This document shows positions 49,700 through 55,797 of a DNA stretch of 55,797 nucleotides, piece by piece. Each line of letters begins with the position of its first letter. Position 1 is the first letter of the stretch. The notes beneath the pieces were generated by a model. That model was given only the letters and a program-made list of their open reading frames with translations. It searched no databases and had not been told where the DNA came from. The translations under genes and the position numbers were made by a program. The stretch lies in assembly GCF_000820305.1 (NCBI RefSeq), contig NZ_CDBH01000031.1, forward strand, positions 1 through 55,797, given 5' to 3'. The stretch comes from Aeromonas dhakensis. Lineage in GTDB: Bacteria; Pseudomonadota; Gammaproteobacteria; Enterobacterales; Aeromonadaceae.

Positions 49700-50782
49700 T
49701 TACAGCCCCAGCTGGTGGGCGGTGACGATGGCCGCCAGCACGTCCTCGGCGGTGACCTTGAACGGCATGTTGTGGATGGTCTCCCCTTCCGCAGTGGACG
49801 CCTTGGCCACCTCCATCAGGCGCGCCATGTCCAGCTCCTTGACCCCCATCATATGCAGATTGGTCGGCAGGCCGATGGAGCGGCAGAAACCCAGCACCGT
49901 CTCGATCTCCGCCATGGGGGCGTTCTCCAGCACCAGCTGCACCAGGGTACCGAACGCCACCTTCTCACCATGATAGAGGTGGTGACACTCGGCCAGCTGG
50001 GTCAGGCCGTTGTGAACGGCGTGGGCGGCGGCCAGCCCGCTGCTCTCGAAGCCGATACCGCTCAGATAGGTGTTGGCCTCGATGATGTTCTCCACCGCCT
50101 TGGTGCAGAGCCCCTGCTCCACCGCCAGCTTGGCCTTGTAGCCATCGGCCAGCAGGGTCTTGTAGCAGAGCTCGGCGATGGCCTGGGCCGCCAGGGTGGA
50201 GGCACCACCGGCCATGGTCTGGCAACCGGACACCTTGTTGGCGCGCGCCTCGAAGTAGGTGGAGAGCGCATCCCCCATGCCGGAGACCAAGAGCCGCACC
50301 GGGGCGCGGGCCACCACGCCGGTATCCATGATGACCATGTTGGGGTTGGTCGGGATCATCAGGTATTCGCTGAACTGCCCTTCCGGGGTGTAGATGACCG
50401 CCAGCGCGCTGGTGGGGGCATCGGTGGAAGCGATAGTCGGCACTATGACCACCGGCACCTGCTGGTAGAAGGCGACCGACTTGGCGGTATCCAGCGTTTT
50501 GCCGCCGCCGATGCCGATGATGACGTCAAACGGCGTCTGCTTGCAGCGGGCCAGCAGACGGTCTATTTCGGGGCGGGAGCACTCGCCGTTGAAGCAGTCG
50601 AACTCGGGCTGGATGCCTGCCCCGTGGAAGCTGGTGGCCACGGTATCGCCCACCAGCTTGGTGACGAAGGCGTCGGCCAGGATCAGCGGCTTGGCGCCGA
50701 GTGCCTTGACGTAGTTGCCTATGTTGGCGAGGGCCCCGTTGCCTTGCACGTATTTGCTGGGGCTGATGATGATGCGGTCCAT
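49700..50782 (-). CDS. gldA: Glycerol dehydrogenase
   Basis: NAD+-dependent iron/zinc-type polyol dehydrogenase converting glycerol to dihydroxyacetone in the cytoplasm. 360 residues with the NAD site IIGIGGGKTLDTAKSVA, TIASTDAPTSAL (metal-ligand Asp region), AAAHAVHNGL (His ligand) and YHGEKVAFGT (His ligand). Closely matches E. coli GldA. Last gene of the dhaK-dhaL-dhaM-gldA series, after a 152-base gap in which it may have its own promoter. It supplies dihydroxyacetone to DhaKLM. Confidence 0.95.
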   Translation of the reverse strand: MDRIIISPSKYVQGNGALANIGNYVKALGAKPLILADAFVTKLVGDTVATSFHGAGIQPEFDCFNGECSRPEIDRLLARCKQTPFDVIIGIGGGKTLDTAKSVAFYQQVPVVIVPTIASTDAPTSALAVIYTPEGQFSEYLMIPTNPNMVIMDTGVVARAPVRLLVSGMGDALSTYFEARANKVSGCQTMAGGASTLAAQAIAELCYKTLLADGYKAKLAVEQGLCTKAVENIIEANTYLSGIGFESSGLAAAHAVHNGLTQLAECHHLYHGEKVAFGTLVQLVLENAPMAEIETVLGFCRSIGLPTNLHMMGVKELDMARLMEVAKASTAEGETIHNMPFKVTAEDVLAAIVTAHQLGL

Positions 50783-50934
50783 ATTTTATCCCTCTCTCTT
50801 TATTTCGTAAGACTTCTTTTGAAACTAAAGGAGGCGAAGGGGCGGCAGTGCCGGGGACTCCTTCGTCTTTCACTTGCATGACAGTGGCGCTGTGCAGGCT
50901 CGGCGAGCGAGCACAGCGCCTTGAAGCCGGCAGG

Positions 50935-51651
50935 TCAGTCGCCGAAGCGATCCGCTGCCAGTTGCTGGAAGCAGGCCAAGGCGGCCTCGGCATCCTCCCC
51001 GCGGGCCAGCAGGGTGAGCCGGTCCCCCTGGCGCACGTCGAGCATGGTGAGCCGGGTCAGACTGCGGGGGTTGGCCTCTTTGTCCCCCTTTTGCAGCTTG
51101 AGCTCAGCGGCAAAGGGCTTGAGGGCGGCCACCAGTCGGGCGGCGGGGCGCACATGCAGGCCGTGAGGGTTATCCACCACCACCTCGCAGCGCAGCCAGC
51201 CGTCGTCGGCAACGGGGGCCGTCTCGGTGGCGGCCTGCGCCGCGCTGGCTGGCAGCATCGCCTGTTTCGGGCCCAGCGCGCCGAGCGCCTCGGCGGCCAC
51301 CTCATCCAGCGTCAGGCCAGAACCGGCCGCCACCACGGCGGCCAGGGTGCCCTCGACCAGCGGGGCCGGGCAGAGCCGCACCCGGGCACTCAGCTCTGGG
51401 GGCAGCAACTCGAGGGCGGTCTCGGCACTCAGCAGGGCGCTGCCGAGATCCATCAGCACCAGCACGCCGCTGCCGTCGTCCGCTTCTTCAATCGCACTCA
51501 TCACGGCGATGGCGTCGGTGCCGATGGGATGGTCGGGGTCATCGACCCCGGCCGCCAGCAACAGTTTCGCCGAGCTGCCGAGCTGATCGGCCAGCGCTTT
51601 CAAGCCGGCCGCCAGCATGGCGCTGTGAGAGACCACTACGATTCCGATCAT
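50935..51651 (-). CDS. dhaM: PTS-dependent dihydroxyacetone kinase phosphotransferase subunit DhaM (EIIA-HPr, no EI part)
   Basis: 238 residues. N-terminal EIIA-Man-like domain (1-125; VVVSHSAMLAAGL with the active His near 9) and C-terminal HPr-like domain (about 150-238; VDNPHGLHVRPAARLV with its active His). E. coli DhaM (about 470 residues) has a third, EI-like domain that is missing here, so phosphate should come from general PTS Enzyme I. Two bases separate it from dhaL. It rephosphorylates the ADP bound to DhaL. Confidence 0.92.
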   Translation of the reverse strand: MIGIVVVSHSAMLAAGLKALADQLGSSAKLLLAAGVDDPDHPIGTDAIAVMSAIEEADDGSGVLVLMDLGSALLSAETALELLPPELSARVRLCPAPLVEGTLAAVVAAGSGLTLDEVAAEALGALGPKQAMLPASAAQAATETAPVADDGWLRCEVVVDNPHGLHVRPAARLVAALKPFAAELKLQKGDKEANPRSLTRLTMLDVRQGDRLTLLARGEDAEAALACFQQLAADRFGD

Positions 51652-51653
51652 GT

Positions 51654-52283
51654 CTACAACCTCGCTCTGTCACGCAGGGCGGTCAGCAGCAGCAGGGTCG
51701 AGGTGGCCCCGGCATCCTGATGGCCGATGCTGCGCTCGCCAAGATAGCTGGCGCGCCCCTTGCGAGCCTGCATCTGGATGGTGGCCTCGGCGCCAGCCGC
51801 GGCGGCCGCCACCGCCTTGTCCAGCGCCTCGGGCAGCGGCAAGCCTTGTTGTTCCGCCTGCTGCAGGGCGGCCAGGGCAGGCCACCAGGCGTCGCACATG
51901 GTCTTGTCACCCGGCTCGGCGCGACCGCGCGAGACGATCCCCTCCACCCCGTCGCTCAGCATCTTGCCAAGCTGGCCGAGGGTCAGACTCTGGCAGGCGT
52001 CGCTGCTGGCCGCGGCCCGGATAAAGAAGGTGCCGTAGAGCGGGCCGCTGGCGCCGCCGACCGAGGAGAGCAGGGTCATGCCGGTGGTTTTCAGCACCTG
52101 GCCGATGTCTTTGTCTGCTACCGCCGGCAGCTTCTCGGCCACCTTGGCGAAACCGCGCTGCATGTTGAGGCCGTGGTCGCCGTCGCCGATGTCGGTATCC
52201 AGCGCAGTGAGGTAGTCACGCTGCTCGGTGAAGATGTGCTCGCAGTCGAGCAACCAGTTGACGATTTGATGCTTGCTTAACAT
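51654..52283 (-). CDS. dhaL: Dihydroxyacetone kinase ADP-binding subunit DhaL
   Basis: 209-residue helical barrel that holds ADP/ATP as a fixed cofactor and passes phosphate to dihydroxyacetone on DhaK. The Mg-binding DIGDGDHGLNMQRGF motif is near residue 30 and GASGPLYGTFF near 80. Full length. Nine bases separate it from dhaK. In E. coli DhaL also activates DhaR. Confidence 0.95.
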   Translation of the reverse strand: MLSKHQIVNWLLDCEHIFTEQRDYLTALDTDIGDGDHGLNMQRGFAKVAEKLPAVADKDIGQVLKTTGMTLLSSVGGASGPLYGTFFIRAAASSDACQSLTLGQLGKMLSDGVEGIVSRGRAEPGDKTMCDAWWPALAALQQAEQQGLPLPEALDKAVAAAAAGAEATIQMQARKGRASYLGERSIGHQDAGATSTLLLLTALRDRARL

Positions 52284-52292
52284 GAATATTCC

Positions 52293-53363
52293 TCAGCAGC
52301 CGCGGCGTAGGGCGGGGGTGTGAACGGGGGCATCCCACAGGGTCATCAGTTCGTCATCCACCTTGAGCAAGGTGATGGAGATGCCGGTCATGTCGAGGGA
52401 GGTGCAGTAGGGGCCGATAAGGTTGCGCACCAGATGGATGCCTGCCTCTTCGCACAGGGCGGTAAGACGGCCATAGACGCCGTAGAGCTCGGAGATCGGG
52501 GTGCCGCCGAGGCTGTTGACCAGTGCGATGACCCGGTCGCCCTTGTTGAACGGCTCGATGAAGGTGTGTTCCTCCTGCCAGCTGCCGGAGGCTCTGTCCC
52601 AGTGACGCAGGGTGCGACCATAGGGGGTGTTGTCGACCAGCTCCTTGAACATGTCGTCCACCAGGGCGTTGAGGTCGTTGAAGGGGCGACGTTCGATGCC
52701 CGGCTCGCCGTGGATGCCGACGCCGAACTCCACCTCGTTGTCCGCCAGGGTGAAAGAGGGCTTGCCGGCAGCGGGAACTGTGCAGGCATGCATGGCTACC
52801 CCTATGGTGCGGCTCTGGTTGTTGACGCGACGGGCCAGCGCCTCGCAGCGCGCCAGATCATAGCCCGCCTCGGCGGCGGCACCGACCAGTTTCTCGCACA
52901 GCACGGTCGTGGCAACGCCACGGCGACCGGCGGTATAGAGGCTGTCTTTCACCGCCACATCGTCATCGATGAGGGAGAACCCCACCTTGATGCCATCGCC
53001 GTGCAGCAGCTCGACCGCAGTCTCGAAGTTGAGCACGTCGCCGGTGTAGTTCTTCACCAGAAACAGCACGCCAACACCGCCGTCAACCGCCTGACCGCAC
53101 TCATACATCTGATCCGGAGTCGGCGAGGTGAAAATCTCGCCGGGGCAGGCACCATCCAGCATCCCCTTGCCCACCAGGCCACCGTGCATCGGCTCGTGGC
53201 CGCTGCCACCGCCGGAAACCAGCGCCACCTTGCCCATCACGGGAGCATCGGCACGGGTGATGAAGTGGGGCTCGATACGCACCTTGAGCTCGGGGTGGGC
53301 GGCGGCCATCCCCATCAGCTGTTCACGGACCACGGCATCGACGGCATTGATCAGTTTCTTCAT
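52293..53363 (-). CDS. dhaK: Dihydroxyacetone kinase substrate-binding subunit DhaK
   Basis: 356 residues. Substrate-binding motifs [13 protein letters not shown] (near 50) and [12 protein letters not shown], whose His binds dihydroxyacetone covalently as a hemiaminal. Full length and close to E. coli DhaK. AAGGAG precedes the ATG. First gene of dhaK-dhaL-dhaM-gldA; the upstream region carries two operator-like repeats (53458 and 53491). Confidence 0.95.
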   Translation of the reverse strand: MKKLINAVDAVVREQLMGMAAAHPELKVRIEPHFITRADAPVMGKVALVSGGGSGHEPMHGGLVGKGMLDGACPGEIFTSPTPDQMYECGQAVDGGVGVLFLVKNYTGDVLNFETAVELLHGDGIKVGFSLIDDDVAVKDSLYTAGRRGVATTVLCEKLVGAAAEAGYDLARCEALARRVNNQSRTIGVAMHACTVPAAGKPSFTLADNEVEFGVGIHGEPGIERRPFNDLNALVDDMFKELVDNTPYGRTLRHWDRASGSWQEEHTFIEPFNKGDRVIALVNSLGGTPISELYGVYGRLTALCEEAGIHLVRNLIGPYCTSLDMTGISITLLKVDDELMTLWDAPVHTPALRRGC

Positions 53364-53457
53364 GGCTCACTCCTTGGCTTGCCACCGCTCGGGTGGGCAA
53401 ATGGTTGATGGAGCCAGTCTAACGGCAGAAAAGAGGATAAAAATGACGGGCTGTTTG

Positions 53458-53505
53458 GTTCGGATTTGAAACAGCAGAAGAGGGGTTGGCGTTTCAATCT
53501 GAAAC
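53458..53505 (-). promoter_or_regulatory. Two operator-like repeats upstream of dhaK
   Basis: GTTTCAATCTGAAAC (53491-53505) is a palindrome with 6-bp arms; a related element, GTTCGGATTTGAAAC (53458-53472), agrees at 11 of 15 positions. On the minus strand each is preceded by CT, giving CTGTTTCA. Their starts are 33 bases apart, about three helical turns, on one DNA face. Candidate DhaR sites, by position. Confidence 0.5.
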
Positions 53506-53551
53506 AGTGCAGAGCAAATAAGAGGAAAACTGTTAGCCGTCTCACAGCCAA

Positions 53552-53576
53552 TAAAAAGGGCCCCGCGGGGGCCCTT
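53552..53576 (-). terminator. Terminator of adeP
   Basis: AAGGGCCCC - GCG - GGGGCCCTT with TTTTTAT following on the minus strand. Confidence 0.85.
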
Positions 53577-53602
53577 CGCTACAACAGCAATAAGCTGACG
53601 GG

Positions 53603-54961
53603 TTAGATGGCCCAACCACCGGCATAGAAAACGACCAGCGCCACGGCGATGATGACGGTGCCGATGTTGAGCTTCTTCCACTCGGCGGCAAACAGGCGGC
53701 CGATCACCAGGGCCACGAAGCCCAGCATGATGCCGGTGACTATGTTGCAGGTGAGCACGATGAAGACGGCGCACAGCATGCCGGAGAGCGCATCTACCGA
53801 GTCGTTGAAGTCCAGCTTGGTGACATTGCCCAGCATCAGCAGACCGACGTACATCAGCGCCGGTGCGGTGGCGTAGGCCGGTACCAGATAGCTCAGCGGG
53901 GAGAGGAAGATCATCAGCAGGAACAGCACGCCGACTAGGGTGGCGGTCAGACCCGTCTTGCCACCGGCGGCAGTGCCTGCGGCGGACTCGATGTAGACGG
54001 CAGCCGGTGCACCACCGACGGCGCCTGCCACCATGCTGCTGACGGAGTCGGCAGTCAATGCCTTGCCTCCACTGATGATATGGCCACGCTCGTTGATGAG
54101 GCCCGCCTGACCAGCCACGGCACGGATGGTGCCGGTGGCGTCAAACACCGCGGTCATCACCAGCGCCAACACAGTGGGGATAACCACCGGATTGAGGGCA
54201 CCCAGCAGATCCATGCTACCTACCAGAGAGCCCTTCTCGCCAGTCAGGCTCGGCATGGCGAAGAAGCCCTGCCAGGTCACTTTCGGGTCGAAGATGAGGC
54301 CGAGGATGGAGATGGCGATGATCACCATCAGGATGCCGCCCGGCACCTTGCGACGCTCCAGACCAAAGATGGCGGCCAGACCCAGCACCGTCATGATGAC
54401 CGGGAAGGCGGTGACTTCACCCAGTTGTACCGGCAGACCGGCTCCTTCGTTCTTGATCACCATGCCGACGCCGTTGGTGGCGATCAGCAGCAGGAACAGG
54501 CCGATACCGATGCCGGTGCCGTGGGCGATGCCGGAGGGGAGGTTGTCCAGGATCCACTGGCGCACACCGGTGACACTGATCAGGGTGAACAGCACCCCCA
54601 TCAGGAAGATGGCGCCCAGCGCCACCGGGATACTCAGCCCCTGCCCCAGCACCAGGCTGAAGGCGGTAAAGGCGGTGAGGGAGATGGCGCAACCGATGGC
54701 CATCGGCAGCTTGGCCCACAGCCCCATCAGCAGGGAGCCGAAAGCGGCGATCAAACAGGTCGCCACAAACACCGGCCCCTGCTCAAAGCCGGCAGCACCC
54801 AGCATGTTCGGCACCACTATGATGCTGTAGACCATGGCCAGGAAGGTGGTCAGCCCCGCGACCAGCTCCTGGCGCACGCTGCTGCCGCGCGCAGAAATGG
54901 AAAAATAAGAGTCCAGAAAGCCGCCGTTCCCTGATTGGGCGGCCATATCTTGCTTTGCCAT
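53603..54961 (-). CDS. adeP: Adenine permease AdeP (NCS2 family)
   Basis: 452-residue proton-coupled purine importer of the inner membrane with about 14 helices. It aligns nearly throughout with E. coli AdeP (PurP): [78 protein letters not shown] and a final [20 protein letters not shown]. The GhxP/GhxQ guanine-hypoxanthine branch differs in these segments. The ATG at 54961 follows AGGATT; an upstream in-frame start at 55018 is less likely. Monocistronic; no purine riboswitch was seen in the leader. Confidence 0.92.
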   Translation of the reverse strand: MAKQDMAAQSGNGGFLDSYFSISARGSSVRQELVAGLTTFLAMVYSIIVVPNMLGAAGFEQGPVFVATCLIAAFGSLLMGLWAKLPMAIGCAISLTAFTAFSLVLGQGLSIPVALGAIFLMGVLFTLISVTGVRQWILDNLPSGIAHGTGIGIGLFLLLIATNGVGMVIKNEGAGLPVQLGEVTAFPVIMTVLGLAAIFGLERRKVPGGILMVIIAISILGLIFDPKVTWQGFFAMPSLTGEKGSLVGSMDLLGALNPVVIPTVLALVMTAVFDATGTIRAVAGQAGLINERGHIISGGKALTADSVSSMVAGAVGGAPAAVYIESAAGTAAGGKTGLTATLVGVLFLLMIFLSPLSYLVPAYATAPALMYVGLLMLGNVTKLDFNDSVDALSGMLCAVFIVLTCNIVTGIMLGFVALVIGRLFAAEWKKLNIGTVIIAVALVVFYAGGWAI

Positions 54962-55186
54962 AACTAATCCTGAAAGTGTGAAGGAAATCGTTTGCGTGAA
55001 TGGCGCGCAAAATAGCAAGAATTTATCCGGATTGCAGCGATTTCCCTGATTTTTTCATCAAAATCACAGGAAATGTTCTCGTTCGGGCACAGATATGACG
55101 GGTTCAGGCTGCCCCTCTTCCCCTGCGAGCGTGAACGACCCACCTATACTGCAGGTACCATTCACGCCGCCAGACGGGAGATACCC

Positions 55187-55519
55187 ATGCACACCCGCAA
55201 TTTGCTGAACGATATCCCCTCGCCACTCCCCACCGAACTCTTTCAGGATCTGGTCAGTACCAATCACCTGAGGATCGAGCGCATTCTCTCCCACGGCCAT
55301 CAGACGGCCCCCGGCGAATGGTACGATCAGGACGAACATGAGTGGATCCTGGTGGTGCAGGGCGAAGCCAGCCTGCTGTTCATCGATCCGCAAACTCAGC
55401 AACAGCAGCTGGTCCAGCTGGGGCCGGGAGATCACATCAATATCCCTGCCCGCCAGAAGCACAGGGTCGAGTGGACCCATCCCGACACGACCACCGTCTG
55501 GCTCTGCGTGTTTTACTGA
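55187..55519 (+). CDS. Small single-domain cupin protein
   Basis: 110 residues forming one cupin barrel: EWILVVQGEASLLFID (motif 1 region), LGPGDHINIPARQKHRVEWT (motif 2). His and Glu residues positioned for metal binding are visible (HEWIL, KHRVEW). GGGAG precedes the ATG at 55187. Enzyme or storage role unknown. Monocistronic. Confidence 0.82.
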   Translation: MHTRNLLNDIPSPLPTELFQDLVSTNHLRIERILSHGHQTAPGEWYDQDEHEWILVVQGEASLLFIDPQTQQQQLVQLGPGDHINIPARQKHRVEWTHPDTTTVWLCVFY

Positions 55520-55573
55520 GTCGCGTGAGGAAAAAGAGGCAATTCGGGGGAAATGAGGACGGTGTCGGAAACG

Positions 55574-55602
55574 AAAAAAAGCCCAGTCTTTCGACTGGGC
55601 TT
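55574..55602 (-). terminator. Terminator of the tRNA-Asp gene
   Basis: AAGCCCAGTC - TTTC - GACTGGGCTT, followed on the minus strand by TTTTTT. It may also end the cupin transcript from the other side. Confidence 0.85.
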
Positions 55603-55611
55603 CTTAAATAG

Positions 55612-55688
55612 TGGCGGAGCGGACGGGACTCGAACCCGCGACCCCCGGCGTGACAGGCCGGTATTCTAACCGACTGAACTACCGCTCC
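55612..55688 (-). tRNA. tRNA-Asp (anticodon GTC)
   Basis: Read on the minus strand: acceptor GGAGCGG pairing with CCGCTCC, D arm with TTCAGTCGGTTAGAA, anticodon loop CTGTCAC (GTC), T arm GCGGGTTCGAGTCCCGT, discriminator G and encoded CCA. 77 bases with no mismatched stems. Confidence 0.97.
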
Positions 55689-55723
55689 GCATTCGGTTAG
55701 CTTTCGCTAAATCTTTTGCTGCT

Positions 55724-55761
55724 TCTTTATGAGGTGTCATCCTCTTTATGAGGTGTCATCC
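55724..55761. repeat. Tandem 19-bp repeat upstream of tRNA-Asp
   Basis: TCTTTATGAGGTGTCATCC occurs twice in direct succession (55724-55742 and 55743-55761), 35 bases upstream of the tRNA in its transcription direction. No function is evident; it may flank or duplicate a promoter element. Confidence 0.8.
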
Positions 55762-55797
55762 TCGCAGCCGGCCATGTCTTTCACATCACCGTTTAAT

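Noticed and set aside
54080..54934. 284-codon frame antisense to adeP
   Set aside because: Composition-driven shadow; adeP aligns along its length with a known permease.
54962..55060. Purine riboswitch upstream of adeP
   Set aside because: The leader is short and shows no three-way junction or conserved loop motifs.

Overview
The window looks like a chromosomal segment of an Aeromonas-type gammaproteobacterium. The coding DNA is GC-rich, the recC-recB-recD order is enteric/Vibrio-like, an IrgA-type enterobactin receptor and AdeP, DhaR and AaaT homologues are recognisable, and a tRNA-Asp closes the right end. The genus is inferred from protein resemblance and was not searched. No phage, transposase, CRISPR array or rRNA operon was seen.

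Layout. 0.1-2.2 kb: Fur-box-controlled IrgA-like receptor. 2.2-7.8 kb: a substrate-binding/GGDEF sensor, an OmpR-type two-component system, and three small exported-protein genes that share a 48-bp promoter box with each other and in part with the regulator gene. 7.3-12.1 kb: BamE-like protein, PAS-GGDEF cyclase, AraC regulator with a 12-bp coding repeat, VOC protein, a small DUF1127 protein and a GcvA-like LysR regulator. 12.2-14.2 kb: dispersed repeats, then an AT-rich islet of three poorly characterised genes. 14.3-23.3 kb: recD, recB, recC (minus strand). 23.4-27.3 kb: DoxX/pirin/small exported protein operon facing a LysR regulator, then an HTH regulator. 27.4-33.7 kb: GntR/UTRA regulator and a divergent ABC importer, phosphodiesterase and HAD phosphatase cluster, with PhoB-type boxes pointing both ways. 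33.7-47.6 kb: housekeeping and accessory genes, including a Cache-GGDEF protein, EamA transporter, AaaT-like acetyltransferase, a 35-residue basic protein, a repeat-rich lipoprotein, an exported NUDIX-PAP2 fusion, an AI-2E family transporter, an SDR and a Tat-exported deiminase facing a LysR regulator. 47.7-53.4 kb: dihydroxyacetone/glycerol module (dhaR, gldA, dhaM, dhaL, dhaK). 53.6-55.8 kb: adeP, a cupin protein and tRNA-Asp.

How the genes work together. RecBCD repairs double-strand breaks. GldA oxidises glycerol to dihydroxyacetone, and DhaKLM phosphorylates it using PTS phosphate under DhaR control. The Pho-box cluster probably imports a phosphorus compound when phosphate is scarce and strips its phosphate in the cytoplasm. 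The two-component system near 5-6 kb probably controls its own gene and the adjacent envelope proteins through the shared box. Three GGDEF proteins add cyclic-di-GMP signalling inputs.
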